Shown here: piece by piece, positions 1-8,983 of the stretch
Position numbering within the stretch: the stretch's first letter is position 1
Layout: each line of letters starts with the position of its first letter
DNA from: an uncultured Bizionia sp.
Lineage (GTDB): Bacteria; Bacteroidota; Bacteroidia; Flavobacteriales; Flavobacteriaceae
DNA length: 64,000 nt
Reading direction: 5' to 3'
Assembly (NCBI GenBank): GCA_947496215.1
Contig: CANMCF010000004.1
Span: 179,883-243,882, forward strand
Made by a program: the position numbers and the translations under genes
The notes under the pieces: generated by a model
The model's database searches: none
What the model was told of the DNA's origin: nothing
What the model saw: only the letters and a program-made list of their open reading frames with translations

Positions 1-1109
1 TCTTTTTGATCTTGGGTGAATGTGTCCATACAAGAATCGTTGCTATAATCCATATAGTTTTGTACCTGGTCATTGCCAGCAGATCCAGTACAAGAATCTA
101 CAACGTTACAGTTGTAGTTTGCGTTTGCTGCATTTGGAGTGTCTGCACAAAAATCGTCGAAAGAACAATCTCCATCTCCCCAAACGTGTCTAAGTCCAAC
201 CCAGTGCCCAACTTCATGTGTCATTGTACGACCTAAGTTGTAAGTTCCATGCATAATGAAAGACCCATCATCTTCGGCAATTGTTCCCATGACATTGTAA
301 CCTGCTACCACACCATCTGTGTTCGCTGCTCCTCCAGATGCATTTAGGCCACCTAGATTTGGTGTGTTGTCAGGGAATTGTGCATAACCTAGCAAGCCAT
401 TCAGCCCTCCTGCATTCAAAGCATTTCCTCCAGGTCTGATGGTCCACATGTTCAAATATTGAGTAGGATCCCATTGTGTAGCGGCCTTCATTGCCTGTAC
501 ATCGTTTCTTGTTTCCCAATCCGCACCATCGGTATCGGCAACATTGTTGCTATAAGGCGTGATGTTATGTCTTACTATTCCATTGGTAGAAGCTCCATTG
601 GGATCCACTTCTGCCATGCAAAAGTTGATTTCAACATCTACTGCCAAACCAGTGGTATTACTACCTCCTGGTGATCCTGCCATTCTTCTGAAATCCTCAT
701 TCATTACTTGGATTTGAGATAAGGCTTGGGCATCGGATATGTTCTCTCCTGTACCTATGGCATCTCCATTATGTACTATGTGTATTACTACAGGGATGTT
801 GTAGATGGCTCTATTTGAGCGACCTGCCAATCTATCAGCTTTGATTTGCGCGATTTTTGGAGCTAACCATTCTTCAAATTCTTGAGAATTGGCCCTTGTC
901 GGGAATTCTTTGTTAAGGGCAAGTTCGTTTTCATCCGTCAAACAACGTGCAAATCCAGTTTTGTTGATGGATTCAATTGTTTCATCGGTAAGTTCAAAGC
1001 CATTTTGTGTTGTTAAACTTGTTCTTTGATCTTGTTCTGTTTGTTGCGCTTGTATGCTAAAGGTAAAAGCAGCTGCAACAAATGAAACTACGAGAGTAAT
1101 TTTTTTCAT
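1..1109 (-). CDS. Secreted zinc metalloprotease, M43 (pappalysin/cytophagalysin) type, 3' end cut by window edge
   Basis: About 369 codons are visible and the C-terminus lies outside the window. The ATG at 1109 opens a signal peptide (MKKITLVVSFVAAAFTFSIQAQ). The zinc motif HEVGHWVGLRH is at residues 298-308, followed by a Cys-rich stretch (DGDCSFDDFCADTP) and NYMDYSNDSCMDTFT, the Met-turn region typical of peptidase family M43. The domain just before it (IPVVIHIVHNG, about residue 105 on) is also usual for this family. Such flavobacterial proteases normally end in a T9SS sorting tail, which cannot be checked here. Role inferred: extracellular protein degradation. The family call is firm; substrate is unknown. 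Confidence 0.9.
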   Translation of the reverse strand, partial: MKKITLVVSFVAAAFTFSIQAQQTEQDQRTSLTTQNGFELTDETIESINKTGFARCLTDENELALNKEFPTRANSQEFEEWLAPKIAQIKADRLAGRSNRAIYNIPVVIHIVHNGDAIGTGENISDAQALSQIQVMNEDFRRMAGSPGGSNTTGLAVDVEINFCMAEVDPNGASTNGIVRHNITPYSNNVADTDGADWETRNDVQAMKAATQWDPTQYLNMWTIRPGGNALNAGGLNGLLGYAQFPDNTPNLGGLNASGGAANTDGVVAGYNVMGTIAEDDGSFIMHGTYNLGRTMTHEVGHWVGLRHVWGDGDCSFDDFCADTPNAANANYNCNVVDSCTGSAGNDQVQNYMDYSNDSCMDTFTQDQK

Positions 1110-1483
1110 TGTTAATAATTTAAGGGTTCAAAATTTTTGCGAGCGAATGTAACAATTGTTTTTTATCAATAATGTTAAAACAGTACAGTTTTTTTGAAAA
1201 ATTGAAAAAAAATGATGCGGTTGTGTTTAAAATTCGTATTTTATAGTACGTTTATGACATTTTCAAGATAGGTATGTCATATTCGACGCAAGCAAAACTC
1301 CATAGGTAGAGGTTATACGGTATTTTGCTCAATAGTCGAACATCTTTTACTTTCAAAAGAGACCTGTTTGAGTAATTCTCTATGGGGAATTGTACAGATA
1401 CATACTACGGAAATATTGAAATCCATAGAAAACCTAGTTGGAAACGTAACATTCTAGAGTTTGTATTTGCTTTTTTTGATATG
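1110..1483. other. AT-rich intergenic region without a recognisable gene
   Basis: This stretch separates the M43 protease start from the terminator of the next minus-strand gene. It holds the presumed promoter and leader of the M43 gene. A TACATTCG sequence about 40 bases upstream of the start is one mismatch away from TAnnTTTG. No open frame with family resemblance and no structured RNA was recognised. Confidence 0.5.
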
Positions 1484-1510
1484 AAAAACTCCGAATAGCT
1501 TCGGAGTTTT
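1484..1510 (-). terminator. Rho-independent terminator of the reprolysin-like protease gene
   Basis: An 11-bp perfect stem, AAAACTCCGAA paired with TTCGGAGTTTT around a TAGC loop, lies about 30 bases past the stop codon at 1541 and is followed on the minus strand by a run of T. Confidence 0.85.
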
Positions 1511-1540
1511 AAGTGCAAATAGTAATTAAGGGGCGGTTGT

Positions 1541-4285
1541 CTATTCTACTATGACTTTCTTGGTAATTGTTTTCAAACCATTTCTCACATTAATCAAATA
1601 CATTCCTGACTTTACATTTCCCAAATTGATGATTTGATTGAAATTGCCAGTGCTATCATAGGCTTTGTTCAATATGGAACGTCCCCTGATATCAAATACT
1701 TGTAAATCTACATTGCCAGAAGCACCGTTGAATTTCACGGTAAACTCTCCATTGTTGGGATTTGGATATATGGAGAATGTAGCTTCTAAATCAGGGTGCT
1801 CAGTGTTTAAGGGAATTACGGTAGTTGTACATATGTCTATGGACCAGCCATTCAATGTTCCTGTATCTCCATTGTAGAAATCAACCAATGCCAATTGCCA
1901 ATTGCCTTCTTGTGCCACACCATTGAAAATGGACAATGGGTTGGCGGGAGCATAAGTTCCAGCTGTCGGTTGAGCACAAACTATTTCGGCTTCTCCATCT
2001 TGGAATGTCACGTTTATGTCATCACGATCTGCATCGTTGCAATTTCTATTCCATATAGTTGAAAACTGAGCATCGTTGGGATCTTGCAATTGAATGAGTA
2101 AATCCCCAACATAAGTATGGGAAACATCGATTGTTACTCTAACTTCCTGAACATTTCCGATATCTCCTACGTTGATGTCTGAGAAAACAGCAGGCCCCTG
2201 TGTATTTGCCCCAGTTCCATCTGGTATTGCCAAGTTTAAATTTGTGGCAGAAGCATAGGTCGTACATGAAGTAGTGACATTTGCGTTTATTCTGAATTCT
2301 TCGGAATTTACATTGAAAAAGATGTTTCCTGCTCCTTCTACCATGATTCTACAGAAACCCGATACTATATTGGAAGGAACAGTATAACTAAAGGACCCAT
2401 TGTTTGGAACGCCTGATGCTATAACCGTATCAAAGGAAACCCCTCCATTTGTAGATAGCAATATGTTAACATTAGCCGTATTGACGCCATTTCCGTTAGT
2501 GCCAGCTACATCCCAGGTTATCGTTTCTACAGATCCAGATAACCAAGTGATTCCCGTGGTATTTTGAGAAGTTACTCTAAAAGGTCCAGCTGAAGCAGTA
2601 GTAATAGCTTTCATATTGTCTACAGCAGTGTGCCCTCCATTTGGATCATTATCTCTAACTGTTAATCTGAATTTTAGATTCCTTGAGGTAGATGCTAATT
2701 TTTCCCATGTCGTAGAAACACCTCCATCTATGAGAATGTCTTCTAATCTAGGAATGTACCTTGTCGGGTTTGTACTGCCTTCAAAAGATCTTACCATAGG
2801 CCCAGTTGCATTATTTTCAGCAGGTAATCCAGATGGTCCTAAATCGTATTGTTCCCATGTATATGTATGTGAGGAAGTTCCATCTGCATCCGTAGAAGAT
2901 CCTGTTAGCTTATAAGGTGTAGAGATGGGAATAGTATAATTACTTCCAGCATTTGCTGTTGGGACGTTGTTACCTGTCGCTGTTTGATCGGCACAAGTAC
3001 TATTTCCTATGACATTGCTCCATATCATTTGCAAGCTCTTTTGATGGAAGTAAGGATCACTATTGGATTGCACATTGTCACTACCGCATATACCAGCGTA
3101 AGCCATAATGGTAGTTCCACTTCCGACTTCGTATGCGTTTGTAGGCTCTCTGTTCCCTCCTGCACAGTTTCCTTGGTTGCCATTAAAAGTATGTGGAGCA
3201 CCAAATTGATGACCTAATTCATGAGCAACAAAATCAATGTCATAGGAATCTCCTACTGGAGAAGGTCCTCCTGTGATTCCTCTTGCTTTTGTTGAATTGT
3301 TGCAAGGAGAGTTAAGTGTTGCCAGTCCACCACCACCTGTACTAAAGGTATGCCCTACATCGTAATTGGAATTTCCAATGACATTGTCTATTACTGTTTG
3401 ACTTTGGTTAATTAACGTTGAAGCATTGTTATTGTTGAAGTTGTCAGAATTGATGAAAACTATGCTATCATTGTTTCCTACCAATGTCATTGTAATGGAG
3501 AAATCCCTTTCGTATACAAAGTTGTTACGTGTCATTGTTACAACGATTGCAGCCATGACAGCGTTTTTTTTATCTGCGACTGTATCTCCTGAGGTCAACC
3601 CAGCTGCTTGCCAATGAAATTGGGAATATTCTATTGTTGTTGCAATTGCTGTTCTAAAATCGCGCATCATACCATCTCCAGTGTCTCTTGATTGATAGCT
3701 GTTACCTAATGTTTCTTCTTCATTGAAATCAGTGTCAAGTACATGGCATTTCCAAGGTTGAGCTAAAGCAGGCAAATCACGTTTAGAGTATATGATGTAA
3801 TTATTGTCACTTTTGGTGTAGGGGTCTATGAATTGAGCTCCTTTGGAAGGACTTAAAAACATGGCATGTAGTCCTTGTGGGGTAACGGAGAATCGTATTA
3901 GGTTTTCAGGATTATCTATGCTTTTACCTGAATATGAACGAATATTAGAGTATTTCAATTGTAATTTTGGAGCCATTATAGAAGCTTCATATACTTCAAA
4001 AGCTTCAAAAGAACCATCAGCTGTGGGAAAATTTAAGATAACGTTGGAATTTTGATTCGTTTTCCTATCTGGGGCATTTTGTAATAGTTCTTTTAATCCA
4101 TTAATGTTCAATTGATAGTACTTCGCTTTTTTAGGCTGTGTTTTTCTAAAAACTTGATCTTTTTTAGATAATTGATTTTGTGATGCCTTAGTCCACAGTT
4201 TTTTTTTGTTTTGAGCATAGCCAAATGCAGAGAACAATAAGAAAGTCATAGAGATTAAAATTAATCTCTGGTAAAAATGTTTCAT
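1541..4285 (-). CDS. Secreted reprolysin-like (M12B-type) metalloprotease with P domain and T9SS sorting domain
   Basis: The protein has 914 residues. Order of parts: signal peptide (1-25, ending FGYAQ), propeptide-like region (about 45-190), catalytic domain with HELGHQFGAPH at 355-365 and a Met-turn segment TTIMAYAGIC near 391-400, then Ig/PKD-like modules (about 435-690), a proprotein-convertase P/Homo-B domain (about 690-830, with SHTYVGDLLIQLQDP and GTLNGWSIDIC), and a T9SS type A sorting tail (from about 842, FSIYPNPNNGEFTV to the final KKVIVE). It should be exported by Sec, moved across the outer membrane by T9SS and released or anchored. The truncated protease at 62562 shares propeptide and catalytic architecture. 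Substrate unknown. Confidence 0.93.
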   Translation of the reverse strand: MKHFYQRLILISMTFLLFSAFGYAQNKKKLWTKASQNQLSKKDQVFRKTQPKKAKYYQLNINGLKELLQNAPDRKTNQNSNVILNFPTADGSFEAFEVYEASIMAPKLQLKYSNIRSYSGKSIDNPENLIRFSVTPQGLHAMFLSPSKGAQFIDPYTKSDNNYIIYSKRDLPALAQPWKCHVLDTDFNEEETLGNSYQSRDTGDGMMRDFRTAIATTIEYSQFHWQAAGLTSGDTVADKKNAVMAAIVVTMTRNNFVYERDFSITMTLVGNNDSIVFINSDNFNNNNASTLINQSQTVIDNVIGNSNYDVGHTFSTGGGGLATLNSPCNNSTKARGITGGPSPVGDSYDIDFVAHELGHQFGAPHTFNGNQGNCAGGNREPTNAYEVGSGTTIMAYAGICGSDNVQSNSDPYFHQKSLQMIWSNVIGNSTCADQTATGNNVPTANAGSNYTIPISTPYKLTGSSTDADGTSSHTYTWEQYDLGPSGLPAENNATGPMVRSFEGSTNPTRYIPRLEDILIDGGVSTTWEKLASTSRNLKFRLTVRDNDPNGGHTAVDNMKAITTASAGPFRVTSQNTTGITWLSGSVETITWDVAGTNGNGVNTANVNILLSTNGGVSFDTVIASGVPNNGSFSYTVPSNIVSGFCRIMVEGAGNIFFNVNSEEFRINANVTTSCTTYASATNLNLAIPDGTGANTQGPAVFSDINVGDIGNVQEVRVTIDVSHTYVGDLLIQLQDPNDAQFSTIWNRNCNDADRDDINVTFQDGEAEIVCAQPTAGTYAPANPLSIFNGVAQEGNWQLALVDFYNGDTGTLNGWSIDICTTTVIPLNTEHPDLEATFSIYPNPNNGEFTVKFNGASGNVDLQVFDIRGRSILNKAYDSTGNFNQIINLGNVKSGMYLINVRNGLKTITKKVIVE

Positions 4286-4394
4286 AATGAATTACTTTTA
4301 GTTTTTATGTGGAATAAAAATACTTTTCAAATGAATGAGTGCCAAAAAGTTGTGGTAAAAGGTGTATGTTTGTGATGTGAAAATATTATGTGAT

Positions 4395-4916
4395 ATGAAA
4401 ATACTCCCTCATGCCTCTTTTTTAGTTATTGTATTGTTGTTTTCTTGCAATTCTCAAAAAAATGCGAGTCAAGAAAACAATTTAAAGAATGAGTTGAAAT
4501 GTCCAAAGGATGGGGTGTGCACTTTTGAAGTGCTTAAGAACAAGACTTTTTTGATTAAAAGCAAGTTTGGAGATACGTATCCTGAGTTTTCGGATGGAAA
4601 CAAAACGATATTGAAATTTGAATACATTCGTAATTCAATTCCGAATACGGAAGATAGTGGATATAGGGAATTGGTTTATGTTGAAATTGATGCCAATTCA
4701 AGTGAATTGGAACTTGAGGGCAAAGCTCTCAAAATTGCAAAAGTGTCTTTTGGTCGATTGTGTTTTTGTCGAGGACAAACGGGATATTACAATGTTGATC
4801 AAGGAAAGTTGTCCATTACCAAGAATGAAAATGGGAGTCATACCTTTGAACTGGATTTTAAGGTGAATGAAGTTCCTCAGATCATTATGAGTATAAGAGA
4901 AACGTTTAATCTATGA
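4395..4916 (+). CDS. Hypothetical lipoprotein
   Basis: This is a 173-residue protein starting at ATG 4395. An upstream in-frame GTG at 4362 would add 11 residues, but the ATG gives a standard lipoprotein signal (MKILPHASFLVIVLLFSC, lipobox LFSC). The mature part is mostly beta-strand-like and contains a CPKDGVC motif and an FGRLCFCRG segment, so it has four cysteines in pairs. I recognise no named domain. It converges on the nuclease gene and the two share a bidirectional terminator. It probably sits in the inner leaflet of the outer membrane or on the surface. Confidence 0.75.
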   Translation: MKILPHASFLVIVLLFSCNSQKNASQENNLKNELKCPKDGVCTFEVLKNKTFLIKSKFGDTYPEFSDGNKTILKFEYIRNSIPNTEDSGYRELVYVEIDANSSELELEGKALKIAKVSFGRLCFCRGQTGYYNVDQGKLSITKNENGSHTFELDFKVNEVPQIIMSIRETFNL

Positions 4917-4953
4917 AAAAAGCGAACTCCAATTCATTGGAGTTCGCTTTTTT
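4916..4953. terminator. Bidirectional terminator between convergent genes
   Basis: A 17-bp near-perfect stem, AAAAAAGCGAACTCCAA and its complement around a TTCA loop, has A-run and T-run on either side, so it can stop both the lipoprotein transcript and the converging nuclease transcript. It begins on the last base of the lipoprotein stop codon. Confidence 0.9.
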
Positions 4954-4972
4954 CATTTTATATGGGAAGGAA

Positions 4973-6028
4973 TTATCCTTTTACTTCTTTGATCAAGTAG
5001 ATGTATACAGGAAAGTGGTCACTGAATCCATTGGTGAATCCGCCATTGGCAAAACTACGCTTGGGATACCCTTTATATCGTCCTTTCTTGTTTATTATGT
5101 AGTTCTTGTTGTAAATGCCAGCCTTGTAAAACTTGAAAGAATCATAACCTTTGTCAATCAAGGGCTTTGTCACCATGATTTGGTCAAATAAACTCCAACT
5201 ATCCCTATATGCATTGGAACCCAGTCCCTTTTTATAGAAATCGATCATAGGGTTGTAGATTCCTTTTAGTTTTACATCTTTTTTCTTGCGCTTTGCTTTA
5301 AGTACGTTCTTTACGCTTGCGTTGTTGGGATTGTCGTTTAAATCCCCCATTGTAATTACCTTGGCATAGGGATCTATGACTTGCAAAGAGTCTATTATGC
5401 GTTTGTTCAATTTGGCAGCAGCAACACGCTTGGCTCTACTTTTCGCTTCACCACCACGTCTGGAAGGCCAATGGTTTACAATGACATGTATAGTTTCTCC
5501 TTCTAATTTACCTGTAACTAGAAGCTGATCTCTAGTGTATATTCGTTTGCCAGATTGATCATCGAATATTTTCAATGTATGAGTACTTTTGGAGATGGGT
5601 TGAAACAGTTCCTTTTGATATAGCAAACCAACATCTATTCCTCTTCTATCTGGAGAATTGAAATGTACAATGCCATAGTCCTTTGCCAAGAGCAAGGAGT
5701 CATTTACGACATGCTCCAAGACATCGATGTTTTCAACTTCGGCCACACCAACAAGTGCTGGTGCGTTTTTTGTGACATCGGTGCCAATATCGGAGATTAC
5801 CCTAGCCATGTTGTGTATTTTCTTTTTGTAAATATCCTCACGATTCGCTTTTATTTCCATCATCGGGCTAGCTTCATCGTTCTTGTCGGGATCATTTACA
5901 GTATCAAATAAATTTTCAAGATTGTAAAAAGCGATAGTATGTACTTTGAACTTTTTTTGGTCTTGGGCATCAACGCTAACGAATGCAGTAATTATAACTG
6001 CCGAAAGCCACATTTTTAAATTCTTCAT
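4973..6028 (-). CDS. Secreted endonuclease/exonuclease/phosphatase family protein
   Basis: The 351-residue protein has a signal peptide (MKNLKMWLSAVIITAFVSVDAQ) and an EEP fold. Visible motifs are IAFYNLENLFDT (33-43), the metal-binding Glu in VGVAEVEN (E97), NHWPSRRGG (H186), MGDLNDNP (D229, N231), FDQIMV and a terminal FSDHFPVYIYL with the catalytic SDH. All catalytic residues of a DNase I-like nuclease appear present. It is divergent from the TonB-dependent receptor gene starting at 6171, and this nuclease, receptor and DUF5689 lipoprotein set recurs in flavobacteria. Inferred role: hydrolysis of extracellular nucleic acid or phosphoesters before uptake. Confidence 0.9.
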   Translation of the reverse strand: MKNLKMWLSAVIITAFVSVDAQDQKKFKVHTIAFYNLENLFDTVNDPDKNDEASPMMEIKANREDIYKKKIHNMARVISDIGTDVTKNAPALVGVAEVENIDVLEHVVNDSLLLAKDYGIVHFNSPDRRGIDVGLLYQKELFQPISKSTHTLKIFDDQSGKRIYTRDQLLVTGKLEGETIHVIVNHWPSRRGGEAKSRAKRVAAAKLNKRIIDSLQVIDPYAKVITMGDLNDNPNNASVKNVLKAKRKKKDVKLKGIYNPMIDFYKKGLGSNAYRDSWSLFDQIMVTKPLIDKGYDSFKFYKAGIYNKNYIINKKGRYKGYPKRSFANGGFTNGFSDHFPVYIYLIKEVKG

Positions 6029-6104
6029 TGGTAATAAATGTTATGTAATTGTTATGCAAGCATACAAAACTCACGCCAAAAGTAAATATTTCTAAGAAAT
6101 AATG

Positions 6105-6112
6105 TACATTTG
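6105..6112 (+). promoter_or_regulatory. Bacteroidota -7 promoter box (TACATTTG)
   Basis: This exact TAnnTTTG match lies 58 bases upstream of the receptor ATG at 6171, in the divergent region. No clear -33 TTTG is seen at the expected spacing. Confidence 0.55.
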
Positions 6113-6170
6113 CACCCCCTTAAATTATTATTATTTAGAGTATAAACAATTATTAACTAGTATTTCAAGT

Positions 6171-8951
6171 ATGAAAAAAAGTTTATTTATTTTTTTATTC
6201 GGAATGTTTTCGGCGTTTACAGGCTTTGCACAAGAGACAGTTGTAAAAGGTAGTGTAAAAGATGCAGTAACGGACGAACCCATTCCAGATGTAACGATTA
6301 CTGTTGAGGAAACAGGGCAGACAGAAACTACCGATGGACTTGGTCAGTTTTTGTTCAAGGAAGCTGTACCTTTTGGAGAGCAGATGCTAAAGGTTTCCAA
6401 GACAGGATTTCTTACCAAAAGATATCCCATAGTAGTCAATGAGGGGAAAACCGTGGACATTCAAGATATGACTCTTGAAGTGGACCGTGGTAGTCAACCA
6501 GATTTGTTTACCATTACACTGTCAGATGACGAATTGAATGATGACACCAGTGGGTCGGACAACATTTCTGGTTTGCTATCATCTTCCAGAGACGTTTTTC
6601 AACGTACGGCGGCTTTCGAATTCAGCTCGTCTTTCTTTCGAGTAAGAGGTTTGGATTCAGACAACGGTTCAGTTTTGGTAAATGGAATTGAAATGAACAA
6701 GTTTGACACGGGGAGACCACAATGGAGCAACTGGGGAGGACTGAACGATGTAATGCGTAATCAGGAATTCACATCGGGATTAACACCATCTGCGTATAAT
6801 TTCGGTGGTGTTCTAGGGACAACCAACATCAATACCAGAGCTTCCAATTATAGAGAAGGCGGACGTGTGACGTATTCTTCTTCAAATAGAAGCTATACAA
6901 ATCGTTTAATGGCCAGCTATGCTTCAGGTTTGATGGAAGATGGTTGGGCATATACCATAATGGCTGGAAGACGTTGGGGTAACGAAGGGTTTCAAGATGG
7001 GACACTTTACGATTCGAATTCATTCTTTGCTTCTGTGGAAAAGAAGATAAATGACAAGCATAGCATAAACTTTACATCTATCTATGCGCCAAACAGAAGA
7101 GGTAAGTCTTCACCTAATACGCAAGAGGTTTACGACCTCAAAGGAATAAAGTACAATGAGTATTGGGGATATCTGGATGGAGAACAAAAGAACTCCCGTA
7201 TCAAGGAAGTGGAAGAGCCAATAATAATGTTGAATCACTTTTGGGATATTTCGGACAAGACCAGTTTAAATACGAATATCGGTTACCAATTTGGTGAGAT
7301 AGGCAATAGTCGTTTGGACTATGCAGGAGGGGCAAATCCTAGTCCTACATATTACCAAGATCTTCCAAGTTACTTCTTGGCGGATTCTGACGGTCCAGAT
7401 TATGATGGAGCATACCAAGCAGAACAAGAATTCATCAATAATGGTCAAATAAATTGGAATCGCATCTTGGATGCCAACTTGACCAACAACATTGGTGGAA
7501 ATCCAGGAGCTTATGTATTGTATGAAGATAGGAATGATGACAAGCAGTTGACATTTAATACGATATTGAATACGGAGTTGAATGAAAACATCATTTTGAA
7601 TGCTTCTGTCAATTACAAGAGATTGAGATCAGAAAACTTTGCAGAAATAATAGACTTGTTGGGAAGCAACGTTGGTTATTTAAACGTGGATTCGTTTGAT
7701 GGATTCCAGTTCGATTTACAAAACCCAGACAGAATAGTTCAAGAGGGAGAAAAGTTTAGGTATAACTACAATTTGGCTGCCAACGAATTGTCAGGTTATG
7801 CTCAAGCACAGTTTAAATACAACAAGATAGATTTCTATTTGTCTGGAAGTGTTACAAAAACAGACTACCAAAGAGAAGGATTGTATCAAAACGAAGCCTT
7901 TGCAGACAATTCCCTAGGGAAAGGGCGAAAATTGGATTTTACTGGGTTTGGAGCCAAAGCAGGATTCACATACAAGATTACGGGGAAGCATCTTTTCGAT
8001 GTGAATGCAGGTTATATAACTCAAGCTCCCAACCTAAGGAATACGTTCTCGAATTCGAGAGAAAACAACAACATCGTTGGAGACGGTACCAATACGGAAA
8101 TAACAGAAGAGAAAATAAGCTCTTTGGATGCAAGTTACATCTTCCGTTCTCCAATAGTAAAAGCAAGGTTGACCGGATTCTATACTAAAATAGAAGATGC
8201 AAACGAAGTGTCGTTCTTCTTTGCCGATGGATTAGGTGGAGACAATGCCAATTTTGTTCAAGAAATTACTCAAGGAGTGGATAAAAAGCACATTGGTGCA
8301 GAGTTGGGGATAGAAGCACAAGTAACACCTACAATTAAATTGAAGGCAGCTGCCAGTCTTGGACAATATACATATGACAACAATCCAAACCTATATGTTA
8401 CGACAACACCAGATGCCAATGCATTGGACGAGTTGGGGCAGAATGGTTTCAAGGACTTTGGACAAGCAAACTTGAAGGATTACAAGGTTGCAGGAGGACC
8501 ACAAAGAGCAGGATCGATAGGATTCGAATATAGGGATCCGGATTACTGGTGGTTTGGAGCTACGGCAAATTTCTTCTCGAATGCGTATGTGGATGTCAGT
8601 CCGATAACGAGAACGGAGAATTTTTACTTGGATACGGATGGCCTACCATTCAATGATTACGATGAGACCTTGGCGAGAGAATTGTTGAAACAAGAAGAGT
8701 TTGACGACTATATGGTAGTAAACCTGGTAGGAGGTAAATCATGGAAGATAGGGGACAAGTACATTGGTTTCTTTGCCAGTGTAGGTAACTTGTTGGACAA
8801 AGAATACAAAACTGGTGGTTTCGAACAAAGTAGAAATGCCAACTTCAGGGAATTAAGAGACGATGTCAACAATCCAAAACGAGTGTTTGGTCCCAAGTAT
8901 TGGTATGGTCGTGGTACAACTTACTTTGTAAATGTGTATCTTAGGTTTTAG
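6171..8951 (+). CDS. TonB-dependent receptor with carboxypeptidase-like regulatory domain
   Basis: The frame is open further upstream, but the ATG at 6171 begins a clear signal peptide (MKKSLFIFLFGMFSAFTGFAQ), giving 926 residues. A carboxypeptidase D regulatory-like domain (about 24-105, VVKGSVKDAVTDEPIPDVTI) comes first, then a plug with FRVRGLDSDNGSVLVNGIEM, then a long outer-membrane beta-barrel ending in an aromatic residue (VNVYLRF), as expected for BAM-inserted barrels. It should import a ligand too large for porins, energised by TonB. It is followed after 32 bases by a DUF5689 lipoprotein gene, probably its surface partner. The neighbouring secreted nuclease suggests a nucleotide-derived or phosphate ligand (inference). 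Confidence 0.92.
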   Translation: MKKSLFIFLFGMFSAFTGFAQETVVKGSVKDAVTDEPIPDVTITVEETGQTETTDGLGQFLFKEAVPFGEQMLKVSKTGFLTKRYPIVVNEGKTVDIQDMTLEVDRGSQPDLFTITLSDDELNDDTSGSDNISGLLSSSRDVFQRTAAFEFSSSFFRVRGLDSDNGSVLVNGIEMNKFDTGRPQWSNWGGLNDVMRNQEFTSGLTPSAYNFGGVLGTTNINTRASNYREGGRVTYSSSNRSYTNRLMASYASGLMEDGWAYTIMAGRRWGNEGFQDGTLYDSNSFFASVEKKINDKHSINFTSIYAPNRRGKSSPNTQEVYDLKGIKYNEYWGYLDGEQKNSRIKEVEEPIIMLNHFWDISDKTSLNTNIGYQFGEIGNSRLDYAGGANPSPTYYQDLPSYFLADSDGPDYDGAYQAEQEFINNGQINWNRILDANLTNNIGGNPGAYVLYEDRNDDKQLTFNTILNTELNENIILNASVNYKRLRSENFAEIIDLLGSNVGYLNVDSFDGFQFDLQNPDRIVQEGEKFRYNYNLAANELSGYAQAQFKYNKIDFYLSGSVTKTDYQREGLYQNEAFADNSLGKGRKLDFTGFGAKAGFTYKITGKHLFDVNAGYITQAPNLRNTFSNSRENNNIVGDGTNTEITEEKISSLDASYIFRSPIVKARLTGFYTKIEDANEVSFFFADGLGGDNANFVQEITQGVDKKHIGAELGIEAQVTPTIKLKAAASLGQYTYDNNPNLYVTTTPDANALDELGQNGFKDFGQANLKDYKVAGGPQRAGSIGFEYRDPDYWWFGATANFFSNAYVDVSPITRTENFYLDTDGLPFNDYDETLARELLKQEEFDDYMVVNLVGGKSWKIGDKYIGFFASVGNLLDKEYKTGGFEQSRNANFRELRDDVNNPKRVFGPKYWYGRGTTYFVNVYLRF

Positions 8952-8983
8952 AAAAAGAAAAATTAAAAAATAAATATTTTATC

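Noticed and set aside
6..674. Plus-strand frames near the left edge
   Set aside because: They lie opposite the M43 protease catalytic domain, which reads cleanly on the minus strand.
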